A DNA stretch of 31,101 nucleotides from CAZZBK01 sp964652155. Lineage in GTDB: Bacteria > Planctomycetota > Planctomycetia > Pirellulales > PNKZ01. The position numbers and the translations under genes were made by a program. This document shows positions 1-8,796 of the stretch, piece after piece (positions within the stretch are counted from its first letter, which is position 1; every line of letters begins with the position of its first letter). Below the pieces are notes generated by a model. It saw nothing but the letters and a program-made list of their open reading frames with translations, searched no databases and was not told the DNA's origin. The DNA is taken from NCBI GenBank assembly GCA_964652155.1, contig CAZZBK010000069.1:1-31101 (forward strand). Direction: 5' to 3'.

Positions 1-75
1 CCGCCAGCCACCCGCTGAATGATGCCCTTGATGCCAGATCCTACGATTGACCAACGTTGAAGACGCTCACACTGA

Positions 76-2556
76 CTAGAAGGTGCGTTCGGCACCGGCG
101 ACGACCGTAAAGCCGGGCTGGAACATGGTCCGGGCCCGAGGGTCCTGCGAGCGAAAGTCGAGATGCTCGCGGAAGTTGATGCCGCCGATGTTTTCAAAGC
201 CCAGCTTTAGCATCGTACTGCGATCGGGTTGCCAATAGGCGTTGATATCGACAAGCGTGAAGCCGCGTGTGGGTGTTTCGAGCAAGCTGCCCGCGACTCG
301 ATTTTGCGAGGCGACGATCCGCGTGCTGAACTCGATGCCCCAAGGGAACGGTTGTGGGCCGGGCCCCTCGGCTCGTCGCGGATGCAATCGCACGCCGAGA
401 CGGCTTTGCAGGGGGAGAATGCTGGGCAGAGCTTCTTTGGCTGGCCCACCCGTGGCGATGCCGCCGACCGTACCGTTGTTGAACGCGCCACGCACCTGCG
501 TGGCATCGCGATGGCTCGGGGTGACCACGCCGCCCAGCGAGACGTTGACCGGCGCGGTGGCAAAGTGACCGTTGCGGGTCTGGTCGGTCCCCTGCACATA
601 GCTCAACGAGCCAAACGGGGTCAGGTAATCGTTTTCGTCGTACTGCAAGTACGCGTCCGAGCCCCAGAACGTTGCCAGATCGGTGTTCACGTACTTTAGG
701 TTAACTTGCTCAGGGACGGAGCCAGGGCCATACACGATACCGACGTTTTCAAACGTAATGTAGTTGAAGCCCCAGGCGTAGTACGCGCCGATGCCCCCCT
801 GGAAATAGTCCTGCGTGAAGGTCATGCCGATATCGGTTTGCAGCAGCGTCTCCTGCCGCAACGTGGGGTCGCCCGTGACCGTGTTGAGTCCGTTTTGCAA
901 CAGCGCCATGAAGGGCTGTGCCGCGTACAACTCGGTGAGGTTCGGAGCACGCTGCGAGGCGCCAACTTTCGAGTACACATTCCAATGGTCGGTGACCTCG
1001 TGCTCGGCACTGAGATAGCCAGCCGCCATCGCGAAGTTACGCGCCGTGGCCGTGCTCCCCACGATTGCCGAGAACGAGGGCTGAACCGGAAAGTAATTGC
1101 CCAGGCTTAGCAAGCTGGCTGGATCGGCCGTGATGTCGGTGCCGGTCCAGTCGCCGCGCACACCGCCGCGTAATTGGTTCGCGTCGCCATCATGCACGGC
1201 AATCTCGCCGTAGACACCGAAGTCCAGCGCGTACGACTGCGGAATCGGCGAGTTGGCGTTGGTAAAAACTCCCGTCGTCACGCCCGAGCCAATCTCGTCG
1301 ATCTGCTGGTTGACGAGCCGCATGTCGGTGCCCACGGTCAGATAGTTGCGCTCGTCCTCGATCCAAGACACCGCGAGGTTATAGCCTGTCGACCGCGAGT
1401 TGACGTGCGTGAAGCCGACGTAGCCAATGTCATCGAGAAACGGGAAGAACTGGCGCTTGCTAGGACGCTGGGCACTGCCGTTGAACGTGGTGGCATTGTT
1501 CCAATACTCGAACGTGAGCAGGTCATAATAGACTTGATCGCGTAATTGGTACTTGAGCTCGAAGGCGTCGGTCCCCAGGGTGTCGATGTCGAACACCTGA
1601 CCTGGCAGCAACACGTTATTCTGCCCGAGACCAAGGTAGCTGAACTCGACAGAGCTATCGTCGGTCAGATCGTAACCGAAGGCAAAGTTGTAGTCGCGCG
1701 AGTAAAAGCCCGCGGGGATCCGGCTGCCGTCGCCACTGAAATAGGTGTAGCCGGCCGACTGACCGACATTGGCCCGCCAACCCCAGTTCGTGTCGCCCCC
1801 CCAGAGCGCCTCGCGGCCAAACCACTGGTTGCCGTTTTGTTTGTAGTCGACGCCGAGATGGGCGTGCGACTCGTAACCGTCGGCATATCGAGGCGAGGCG
1901 AGTAGGTCGATATCGATGAACTGAAAGCCCGGGCCCAACCGAGTCGAGTAGGGGCCATTGATGACCGAGACGTTATTGATCAGGTGCGACCCGATCTTGT
2001 TCACGGCCGTGTCGAGGTCGATGCGGGCCGGCACCCAATGCGAGCCCGACGCGGCCAATTGCCCCACGCGACTGCCGCGAACGCGCGGATCGGTCACGAT
2101 CGGATTACGCCGCTGGACTCCGACGCCGATGACACTCGGTGCCTTGCCGAGCAAATTGCCCACGTCGGTCGAGGCGCGGGCCGTGGCCTCTCCGTTGTTG
2201 GTCTGGCTCGTCGACCGCGTTGCGCTGCCGAGCAAGCTGGCGGCAATCGTGCCGTCACCAAAGAGAGACGCCGAGAGGGCCTGCGCCCCGCGGGGCGATT
2301 CGATCCGCGGCGCGATAGCGGTCAGCGGCGTGAGTTGCGGCTGCGGCTGAACATAGCCCGCCGGCTTGACAGCGCCCGCGTCGCGATGGGGCGGAGTTTC
2401 GTCCTGATTCGCGGCGATAGCGATAGCACTTGATGATTCGACAGGCTCCCCTTGCTGCCCACGGGCCAAGGCTGGAATCAAAAACAGCCAGCACCCGATC
2501 AACCACGGTACCAGCGGGACGGCATTGCGGCGTAAGTGCCAATCAGAGCACAACAT
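76..2556 (-). CDS. TonB-dependent outer-membrane receptor
   Basis: Probable ligand-gated outer-membrane transporter of the TonB-dependent receptor family, about 826 aa. The start at 2556 was chosen because it puts a signal peptide at the N-terminus: basic HLRR, a hydrophobic stretch (VPWLIGCWLFLIPALA), and likely cleavage near ALA/RG at about residue 31. The frame stays open upstream to 2772, but that extension has no signal-like character. Residues about 35-130 are a low-complexity linker rich in P, Q, S and T. Residues about 131-218 resemble the plug domain (VIGVGVQRR, DPRVRGSRVG, NNVSVINGPYSTRLGPGF). The rest alternates aromatic and polar residues as a beta-barrel does, and the protein ends in Phe, as barrel proteins usually do. 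I see no clear TonB box and cannot name the substrate. No partner gene lies in the window. There is no good Shine-Dalgarno sequence, and the leader carries a strong hairpin. Confidence 0.85.
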   Translation of the reverse strand: MLCSDWHLRRNAVPLVPWLIGCWLFLIPALARGQQGEPVESSSAIAIAANQDETPPHRDAGAVKPAGYVQPQPQLTPLTAIAPRIESPRGAQALSASLFGDGTIAASLLGSATRSTSQTNNGEATARASTDVGNLLGKAPSVIGVGVQRRNPIVTDPRVRGSRVGQLAASGSHWVPARIDLDTAVNKIGSHLINNVSVINGPYSTRLGPGFQFIDIDLLASPRYADGYESHAHLGVDYKQNGNQWFGREALWGGDTNWGWRANVGQSAGYTYFSGDGSRIPAGFYSRDYNFAFGYDLTDDSSVEFSYLGLGQNNVLLPGQVFDIDTLGTDAFELKYQLRDQVYYDLLTFEYWNNATTFNGSAQRPSKRQFFPFLDDIGYVGFTHVNSRSTGYNLAVSWIEDERNYLTVGTDMRLVNQQIDEIGSGVTTGVFTNANSPIPQSYALDFGVYGEIAVHDGDANQLRGGVRGDWTGTDITADPASLLSLGNYFPVQPSFSAIVGSTATARNFAMAAGYLSAEHEVTDHWNVYSKVGASQRAPNLTELYAAQPFMALLQNGLNTVTGDPTLRQETLLQTDIGMTFTQDYFQGGIGAYYAWGFNYITFENVGIVYGPGSVPEQVNLKYVNTDLATFWGSDAYLQYDENDYLTPFGSLSYVQGTDQTRNGHFATAPVNVSLGGVVTPSHRDATQVRGAFNNGTVGGIATGGPAKEALPSILPLQSRLGVRLHPRRAEGPGPQPFPWGIEFSTRIVASQNRVAGSLLETPTRGFTLVDINAYWQPDRSTMLKLGFENIGGINFREHLDFRSQDPRARTMFQPGFTVVAGAERTF

Positions 2557-2933
2557 GCAAGCCCCAGGAGGTATGCGCCCTAAAATCCGGATATCTGTCT
2601 TATTCGCTACTATCGGAACCGGCAGCATACTTGCTCGATGAAAACTGGCTGAAAACCGCTCCGGCTCGGCTGCCCCACCGAGCCGGAGTCGGCTCCCTCT
2701 CATCCCCTCTTGGCTGACAATGGCTAACAAGACCTCCGAGCCGACAGAGCGCGCCAAATTTTTTGCCCACAAACGAAATTGACCCCGCGCCCGACAATCG
2801 CAAACGTGAGGGAAAGTCTCCGAGACACCCGATTTTCTTGTCGGGTTTCAGTTCGCGCTGGCCATAGCTGGGTTGTACGACGCTCATCGCGTCGCCGATC
2901 GGAAAGTTAAAGGTGCTCGTTTCGAGGAGAAAA
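2557..2933. other. Intergenic region and leader of the TonB-dependent receptor
   Basis: 377 bases lie between the divergent receptor gene and a possible small gene. I see no convincing coding sequence. It holds an 11-bp perfect hairpin (2659-2688) and a wider 8-bp inverted repeat (2790-2797 with 2838-2845). Both would lie in the receptor's 5' leader if transcription begins upstream of them. I found no clear -10/-35 pair. Confidence 0.5.
2659..2688 (-). promoter_or_regulatory. Strong hairpin in the receptor leader
   Basis: Perfect 11-bp inverted repeat (CTCCGGCTCGG and its complement) around an 8-base loop, about 100 bases before the chosen receptor start. On the minus strand the stem is followed by CGGTTTTC, which is weakly like a terminator or attenuator. 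The structure is seen directly; its function is inferred. Confidence 0.4.
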
Positions 2934-3224
2934 ATGATGGCTGCGAAAACCGTGCGTAGTGTTTGGGGATGGGATCCTCGTTGGATTCGCGTCGAACACT
3001 TGGATGAAGATGGACGCCCATTGGGCTACACCGAATTCGAACCCGCTTCGGAGTCCACGGATGGGGAGGTCTTTGAGTCAGTTCCGGAGCCGGCTTGCGT
3101 CTGCAAGCATGATCGCACTCGGCTTCGGGATTTTTATCGCCGACTCCATCAGCTTGCGCGTGCCTTGGGTGAGCGACTGCCCTCATGGAGGTTAGGTCGG
3201 TTGGCTCGCAACGTCGACCTCTAG
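2934..3224 (+). CDS. Hypothetical small protein (96 aa)
   Basis: I do not recognise this protein. The start at 2934 is supported by a purine-rich Shine-Dalgarno-like GAGGAGA directly before the ATG; a second ATG follows at once. The N-terminal half is acidic and aromatic (VWGWDPRWIRVEHLDEDG), with a tract of E, P and S in the middle. The last 30 residues are basic and probably helical (RTRLRDFYRRLHQLARALGE). There is no signal peptide, membrane segment or metal-binding pattern; only one CxC pair (CVCKHD) is present. It stands alone between the receptor and a repeat-bearing spacer. It could be a lineage-specific protein or a chance reading frame, and the ribosome-binding site is the main argument for it. 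Confidence 0.45.
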   Translation: MMAAKTVRSVWGWDPRWIRVEHLDEDGRPLGYTEFEPASESTDGEVFESVPEPACVCKHDRTRLRDFYRRLHQLARALGERLPSWRLGRLARNVDL

Positions 3225-3555
3225 CCTGCGTTGCTCCGTCTCGATTCGCTTGATCGGGCACTCAGAAATCGCCTGGCGAAGCTGGCCTGTTATTGCCTGC
3301 GCCATTGACGAGTATTTCTGCAAGAGCGTCTAACAAAATGGCTGGGGACTGTCCCAATTCTTCGAGGGCCGCCGAGAAAAATGGGACTGTCTCCCTCTCC
3401 GCTGCCATTTTGTTAGACGCTCTAAATCAGAGCTTGGGTTCATGCGAAAGCCTGGCTGCGCTTGGTTGCTGTGGCCTTGTCGGGCTGTTAGCTTGAATCC
3501 GTCAGGGAAAGGAATTACGGTGTTTGACCAAAACCACAGAAGTCGGCGGAACGAC
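3225..3555. other. Intergenic region before the sigma factor
   Basis: 331 bases without a convincing gene. The main content is the foldback repeat at 3323-3423. The reading frame of the sigma factor stays open upstream to 3442, so a GTG start at 3520, preceded by AAAGGA, cannot be excluded. Confidence 0.5.
3323..3423. repeat. Foldback (MITE-like) repeat, copy 1
   Basis: Perfect 20-bp terminal inverted repeats (3323-3342 and 3404-3423; AGAGCGTCTAACAAAATGGC and its complement). Just inside each arm is a second short complementary block, GGGACTGTCCC-like on the left and GGGACTGTCTCCC-like on the right. The central part contains GAGGGCCGCCGAGAAAA. A degenerate partial copy lies at 18306-18370, so this belongs to a dispersed family. 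No coding capacity is seen. Confidence 0.8.
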
Positions 3556-4170
3556 ATGGATTCGTCTCGTGATTCGATCGTTGCCTGGATATCGGGCTTA
3601 AAGGCTGGCAACAGCAGCTGCGCCTATCGACTTTACAACGATGTTTACGACAAACTCGTGCGCATGTCGAAACAGCGAATGGCCGGAATGACGCCTCGTT
3701 GGGCCGACGAAGAAGATGTGGCCCTGAGTGTCTTCCAGAGCTTTTGCGAACGGGCCGCCGCAAGCCAGTTTCCCAAGCTCGATAATCGCGATGACCTCTG
3801 GAAGATTCTCGTTACGCTGACCTGCCGCAAGGTGCGAGACTACGTGCGTTTCGATCGTCGCCTGAAACGTGGCGGCGGCGCAGTGCGCGGCGAGTCGGTG
3901 TTCGGCGAAGCAGGGGACTCGAACAATCCGGGCATGCAGGCCGTGGGCGGCAACGAGCTTGCGCCAGGCATGGCGCTCTTCATTGCCGAAGAGTCGCAAC
4001 GGCTGCTCGACAGTTTGCAGGACGACACGCTCGCGCAGATCGCCGTCTGGAAAATGGAAGGCTTTACCGATCAAGACATTGCCACCAAGCTCGACTGCGC
4101 CGTGCGAACCGTCGAGCGGAAGGTTGCGCGCATCCGCGAAAAATGGTCGCGTGAAGCGACCGACGAATAA
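3556..4170 (+). CDS. ECF-family RNA polymerase sigma factor
   Basis: About 204 aa; directs RNA polymerase to a dedicated promoter set. A region-2 part lies at about residues 20-105 (YRLYNDVYDKLVRMSKQRM, then DEEDVALSVFQSFCERA and a basic helix ending DYVRFDRRLKRG). After a glycine-rich linker comes a region-4 helix-turn-helix at about 155-200 (LAQIAVWKMEGFTDQDIATK, then CAVRTVERKVARIREKW). This is the layout of planctomycete ECF factors that lie next to Ser/Thr kinases. No anti-sigma gene is adjacent. The kinase gene starts 29 bases after the stop, so the two are probably co-transcribed and the kinase is the likely signal partner. I chose the start MDSSRDS; a GTG at 3520 in the same frame has a better ribosome-binding site and is the main alternative. 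Confidence 0.88.
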   Translation: MDSSRDSIVAWISGLKAGNSSCAYRLYNDVYDKLVRMSKQRMAGMTPRWADEEDVALSVFQSFCERAAASQFPKLDNRDDLWKILVTLTCRKVRDYVRFDRRLKRGGGAVRGESVFGEAGDSNNPGMQAVGGNELAPGMALFIAEESQRLLDSLQDDTLAQIAVWKMEGFTDQDIATKLDCAVRTVERKVARIREKWSREATDE

Positions 4171-4199
4171 CGGCCCCCTTACTTTCTCCCTCAGCGCTA

Positions 4200-7100
4200 A
4201 TGTCATCCCACGATCCGCTGCCGATCCGTCACCCGAGCATCGGCGCCGAACGCGAGCGCTGCTTTGATGAGTTCGAAGCGGAGCTGCGCGCGGGGCAAAA
4301 ACCCTCGATCGAGCGATATCTGGAACGGCCCATTCTGCAAAGCGACCGTCGAGCAGCCCTCGCTGAGTTCATTGCCCTGGAGCTCGCATATCGAACTCGG
4401 CAGGGCGAGACGCCGCGGGCCGATGAGTACACTCAACGATTTCCTGGCGAAAGCGATGTCATTCAGGCTTCGTTTTCTCAACACGTGGAAGATCATAAAT
4501 CGCTGAGCAGAATCGCGGCTAAACTTCCAAACCAAGCGGACGACGCAAACTCGATCATCGATCAGTCGCGAAATTTACTGTGGATGCTGCTTGCCATCCA
4601 GGAAAAGATTGTGACACGGGTTTTGCTGCTCAATTATTTAACGACTCGTCCCGCAAATGCTCGCGGATCCATCGGAGAACAATTGTACGAGACCGGATTG
4701 ATCACCGCGGTGGCGTATGATCGCATGCAAGATATTGTGCAACGACATATCGAGTCGAACAGCAAAAACTTGATGCATGCCCTTGATGCCTTGCCACAAC
4801 TGCGCGCTTTACGAGAGGAACTCGAACACTTTCTGGCGTCGGCGGTCACTCCTACCGGTGAGTTTGTTTCATCGGACTCTGACATGCACAAGGACAGTCA
4901 GGCTCCGGTGGTGGGCGGCAGTCGATTTCGGCCTATCAGGTCGTTAGCACGCGGCGGATTGGGCGAAGTGTTTGTCGCTCAAGATCAAGAACTTGATCGC
5001 GAGGTGGCGCTCAAAGAGATTCAACTCCGGCATGCCCATCAACTGGAAGCGCGACGCCGATTTGTCCTCGAAGCCGAAATCACCGGCAAGCTCGAACACC
5101 CGAGCATCGTTCCCATCTACGGTTTAGGTGCCTATCCTGACGGGCGTCCGTACTATGCCATGCGATTGATCCGCGGCACAAGCATGCAAGACGTGCTGGG
5201 CAAGGCAGCGTCGAGCTTGCGTGAGGCATCGTTTCAATTTGAGTTGCGTAAGCTCTTGCGTAGCTTCGTCGCAGTATGCCAGGCCATGCAGTACGCCCAT
5301 GCTCGCGGCATCATCCATCGCGACATTAAGCCCGACAATATCATGTTGGGCGATTACGGCGAGACGCTGCTGGTCGACTGGGGCTTGGCCAAGAATCTTC
5401 GCCAGGCTTCGCCGGTGGCCGAGTCAACCGATGTGCAGCCCATTCGCTTGACCCGCAGTGGCAGCGCCGGCGACATGGAGACACAGCTCGGCCGGACGCT
5501 GGGCACGCCGCAGTTCATGAGCCCTGAACAGGCCGAGGGACGACTCGACGAGTTAGGCCCCGCCACCGACATTTACAGCCTCGGGGCTACGTTGTACAGC
5601 ATTCTGACCGGTCGACCCCCGTTTGCGGCGGAGTCCTTGGCCTCGTTGCTGCTGCGTGTCGTGGCCGGACAATTTCCACCGCCGCGAGACGTAAACCCCA
5701 ACGTGGCCAAGCCGCTCGAAGCCATCTGCTTGCGCTCAATGGCTCTCCAACCCGAGGCACGCTACTCCTCGGCCCTCGCCTTGGCCGACGATGTCGAACG
5801 CTGGCTCGCCGACGAACCGGTCAGCGCGTATCCAGAATCGTTCGTGGAGCGATCCTGGCGTTGGATTCGGCGGCATCGTAGTTGGGCGATCGCCGGTACA
5901 CTGTCCATGGTCACGGTGGCGATCGTGGCCACGGTGGCCGCGGTGCAAATCAATCACGCCCGCAATCAGTCGGAACGGCATCGTCTCGAAGCCGTGCGAC
6001 GCCTGCACGAAGCTCGCGACGCAGTCGACACCTGGCTGACGGGCACCAGCGACGTGCTGGAGAATCTGCCCGGCGTGCAACGTGTTCGGCAGCGGTTGCT
6101 CGAACAGGCGCTGGCTCGATACACCCAGTTTACTGCCGAGGTGTCCGACGACGAAGACATCGAACTGGAACGCGCTCGTTCGCTGCTGCGACTGGGAGAC
6201 GTTCATAAGCTGCTCGGGCGACCAACCGAAGCCGAGCGAGCTTATCGTGATGCGCATGCCACCCTCAGCAAACTCCGTGACTCGGAAAAACTCTTGGATC
6301 AGTCGCAGTATGAGCGGGCTAATGCAGCGTTGCGGCTGGGGATCATGTTCAGCGAATTGAATCAGCACGATCAAGCACTGTCCCAGTACGATCTCGCCTC
6401 GCGCGATCTCGAAACCATGCTCGCACAGGAGCGAACAAAACGCATTCAAGGCACGCTTCTCGTCCAACGAGCCCACAGCCTCTCGGCTCAAGGTAAGTAT
6501 CCAGCCGCCGAGCAGCTTGTACGACAGGCCGTGAGCACGCTGACCGAGGCACAAGAGCAAAGCGCGGATGACCTGCCGTTGAAAATCGAGCTGGCTCATG
6601 CGCAGCAAACTCTGGCCGAGTTCCTCGCGCATCGCGGCCAGAACGACGAATCTCTTCACTGGCTCACCGAGGCGATTCGTGAATTTGAGCTTGCGGTCAT
6701 TCGTCAACCCACCGAGCCGATGTATCGAGTGCAGAGCGCCGCGGCGCAGATTGCCTTGGCGCTGACCTTGCGCCATCGCGGCGATTGGGAGGGGGAATGT
6801 CGCGCTTACCAGGACGCGATCGTGAACTATCAGGCGTTGCTCAAGGCGCTACCCGACGTGCCGCGATACCGCGAGTCGTTAGCGCTCACGCAGATCGATC
6901 TGGCCCAGGCTTGGCAAGACAACTTTCGCGCCGCGACGGCCGAGCCCATCATGGCCCAAGCTCGGCAGCAGATCGAAACCTTGCTCAGTGATGACCCACA
7001 ATCGTCCAGGTACATCGAGCAAATGGCCTCCTGCTACGATGCCGCAGGACTGATCGAGCGGGACCTTGGACGGTTCGACTCGGCACGCAAATTGTTTGAG

Positions 7101-7826
7101 GCTGCCACTGAGTTGTTTAACAAGCTCGTGCAAGATTACCCAGACACAGTGCTATTTAAGCATCGAGCCGCAATCGCTCGCTCGCATCTGGCCACGCTTC
7201 TCTATCGACAAAAAGATGTCGCCTTGGCCGATGAGCATACGATGTCCGTCGTTGCCACGTTGCAAGCCCTATCGCGTCAATTTCCTGACCGAGTTGAGAT
7301 TGCCGGTGGGCTGGGCCATTTCCATTACGAACGAGGGCTGGCATTGAAAATGGCCAATCGACCCGAGTCGCTCCAGGCATTTCAGCAAGCGATCGACACT
7401 TGGAGCCAGCTCGCTGAGTTGCCTGGAACGGTCGATTATCAACAGCGATTGGCTTGGTTGCTCCTCAACGGACCAGAACCAGCACTGCGCGACCCCGTGC
7501 GCGCGCGGCTTATGATGAGCGCAATCACGCCTCGACCGGCCAATGAATCGACGACCTTGTTGAATGCTTCGATCCGATTGCGCCAAGGCGAGTTTCAAGA
7601 TGCGATCATGCAACTGTCGGCAATGGATGATCAAATGGACGGACGACACTTCTTGATTAAGGCCCTGGCATTGAAAGGGTTGAACCTCGATCAAGATGCT
7701 CAAGTGGCCCTGAAAATGGCTCGCGATTGGATTGAGAAAAATGCGCCCGCTAGCCTTGAGCTCAACTTACTCGAAGCCGAGTTGGTTGGAGCACTCGATA
7801 CTCAGTTGGACTTTTGCACTTTTTAG
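4200..7826 (+). CDS. Membrane Ser/Thr protein kinase with TPR-type C-terminus
   Basis: 1208 aa. Residues 1-100 are a helical region (ERCFDEFEAEL, ERYLERP) typical of planctomycete kinases. Residues about 115-220 form a second helical domain (GSIGEQLYETGLIT). The kinase domain spans about 243-545: glycine loop ARGGLGEVF at 250-258, ATP lysine K272 (VALKE), catalytic HRDIKPDN with D375, metal-binding D393 in DWG rather than the usual DFG, and SPEQAEG in the activation segment. All catalytic residues are therefore present. One membrane helix lies at about 562-582 (WAIAGTLSMVTVAIVATVAA). About 600 residues of TPR-like helical pairs follow and probably face the periplasm or other side of that membrane. 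It directly follows the ECF sigma gene, which suggests a one-step signalling pair. The ATG has no clear Shine-Dalgarno sequence. The target is unknown. Confidence 0.92.
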   Translation: MSSHDPLPIRHPSIGAERERCFDEFEAELRAGQKPSIERYLERPILQSDRRAALAEFIALELAYRTRQGETPRADEYTQRFPGESDVIQASFSQHVEDHKSLSRIAAKLPNQADDANSIIDQSRNLLWMLLAIQEKIVTRVLLLNYLTTRPANARGSIGEQLYETGLITAVAYDRMQDIVQRHIESNSKNLMHALDALPQLRALREELEHFLASAVTPTGEFVSSDSDMHKDSQAPVVGGSRFRPIRSLARGGLGEVFVAQDQELDREVALKEIQLRHAHQLEARRRFVLEAEITGKLEHPSIVPIYGLGAYPDGRPYYAMRLIRGTSMQDVLGKAASSLREASFQFELRKLLRSFVAVCQAMQYAHARGIIHRDIKPDNIMLGDYGETLLVDWGLAKNLRQASPVAESTDVQPIRLTRSGSAGDMETQLGRTLGTPQFMSPEQAEGRLDELGPATDIYSLGATLYSILTGRPPFAAESLASLLLRVVAGQFPPPRDVNPNVAKPLEAICLRSMALQPEARYSSALALADDVERWLADEPVSAYPESFVERSWRWIRRHRSWAIAGTLSMVTVAIVATVAAVQINHARNQSERHRLEAVRRLHEARDAVDTWLTGTSDVLENLPGVQRVRQRLLEQALARYTQFTAEVSDDEDIELERARSLLRLGDVHKLLGRPTEAERAYRDAHATLSKLRDSEKLLDQSQYERANAALRLGIMFSELNQHDQALSQYDLASRDLETMLAQERTKRIQGTLLVQRAHSLSAQGKYPAAEQLVRQAVSTLTEAQEQSADDLPLKIELAHAQQTLAEFLAHRGQNDESLHWLTEAIREFELAVIRQPTEPMYRVQSAAAQIALALTLRHRGDWEGECRAYQDAIVNYQALLKALPDVPRYRESLALTQIDLAQAWQDNFRAATAEPIMAQARQQIETLLSDDPQSSRYIEQMASCYDAAGLIERDLGRFDSARKLFEAATELFNKLVQDYPDTVLFKHRAAIARSHLATLLYRQKDVALADEHTMSVVATLQALSRQFPDRVEIAGGLGHFHYERGLALKMANRPESLQAFQQAIDTWSQLAELPGTVDYQQRLAWLLLNGPEPALRDPVRARLMMSAITPRPANESTTLLNASIRLRQGEFQDAIMQLSAMDDQMDGRHFLIKALALKGLNLDQDAQVALKMARDWIEKNAPASLELNLLEAELVGALDTQLDFCTF

Positions 7827-7875
7827 GGTGCCTTATACGGGTCTACAAATAGGTCGGCATGGATTCTCTCATGTT

Positions 7876-7897
7876 TCCCGGGACCGAGTTTCCGGGA
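7876..7897. terminator. Weak hairpin between convergent genes
   Basis: 6-bp inverted repeat (TCCCGG with CCGGGA, 10-base loop) in the 99-base gap between the kinase and the convergent AraC gene. There is no T-run on either strand, so it is only a weak terminator candidate. Confidence 0.25.
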
Positions 7898-7925
7898 GGG
7901 TGCCACCGCTGGCGTTGGGCATCAC

Positions 7926-8687
7926 CTATCGCTCAGCTAGCTCGCGACGGCGATATTCGAGCGGCGTGAGTCGCGTGGTTGCACGAAAGGCGCGGGTGAA
8001 GGCGCTTTGATCGTGGTAACCACAGAGTTGGGCAATTTCGGCGATCGATTTGTCGGTCTCGCGCAGGAGTTGCGAGCCGACCGTGATGCGTGTCTTAACG
8101 ATGAATTGCGATGGCGTTAGACCGAATATGCGCTTGGTCAGTCGAGCGAGTCGCGTCAACGATAACTGCGAACGCGCGGCCAATGTGGCGGGCGAGAAGT
8201 CGCGCGATGGATCTTGCTCATACTCGGCAATGATCTGGGCAAATAAACAGGGGATCTCAGCGGTTCGCACCGAATCGCGCACGTCGCGCGAAAAACCGAT
8301 GATGCCGACTACCTGGCCCGCGCTGTCGTGGATCGGGAACTTGCTGGTCAAGCACCAGACGGGCTCGCGTGGTCGATGCCATTGTAATTCGAGGTGCTCG
8401 ATAATTGGCTTGCCCGTGCGCAGCACTCGTTGATCTTGTTCGGTCGGCAGTCGGCCGAATTCGCCGGGGCAAATTTCCTGCGGTCGTTTGCCGATTGCGT
8501 CGCTTGGCTGCTTCAGTCCATGGCGCGCCAGCAGCGACTCGTTCACCGTTACGTAACGTCCCATCGCGTCTTTGACAAAGAAGGCAATGTCGGGCGTCAA
8601 ATCAAACAGCGTCTGCAACCGTTGTACGTCGATTGCCCGGAGTTCCTGTGGAAGTTCCCCAGGAGGCTGACTTATGCGCGATTTCAT
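7926..8687 (-). CDS. AraC-family regulator with PAS sensor domain
   Basis: Probable transcription factor, 253 aa from the start chosen here. An N-terminal PAS domain occupies about residues 22-137 (LFDLTPDIAFFVKDAMGRYVTV, then VWCLTSKFPIHDSAGQVVGIIGFSRDV). An AraC-type double helix-turn-helix occupies about 157-253 (SLTRLARLTKRIFGLTPSQFI, then SIAEIAQLCGYHDQSAFTRAFRATTRLTPLEYRRR), with the usual GYxDQSxFxRxFR signature. It is divergent from the mandelate-racemase-family gene and probably controls it and the DapA-family gene. The PAS domain suggests a small-molecule ligand, possibly the pathway substrate. The start is uncertain: in-frame starts at 8726 and 8771 add residues without recognisable features, and none has a good ribosome-binding site. 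Confidence 0.88.
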   Translation of the reverse strand: MKSRISQPPGELPQELRAIDVQRLQTLFDLTPDIAFFVKDAMGRYVTVNESLLARHGLKQPSDAIGKRPQEICPGEFGRLPTEQDQRVLRTGKPIIEHLELQWHRPREPVWCLTSKFPIHDSAGQVVGIIGFSRDVRDSVRTAEIPCLFAQIIAEYEQDPSRDFSPATLAARSQLSLTRLARLTKRIFGLTPSQFIVKTRITVGSQLLRETDKSIAEIAQLCGYHDQSAFTRAFRATTRLTPLEYRRRELAER

Positions 8688-8796
8688 CGTGGCGTGGCTT
8701 TTCAGGACAAGAACCCGTGATTCCATCAGTATAGAATCCGTTTGCTTGATCGTGCTACTATGAATCCGCACTGCAACTTCCGAGAGCAGATCTACC

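Noticed and set aside
1..75. End of a further gene at the left edge.
   Set aside because: 75 bases without recognisable coding signal; nothing can be supported.
2718..2725. A B12-box-like AGCCATTG on the minus strand in the TonB receptor leader, suggesting a cobalamin riboswitch.
   Set aside because: The other conserved cobalamin riboswitch segments were not found on that strand, so a short match alone is not enough.
5736..6776. A 346-codon minus-strand open frame opposite the kinase gene.
   Set aside because: It lies wholly within the kinase gene, whose motifs are beyond doubt, and its translation shows no family features; it is a frame shadow of GC-rich DNA.
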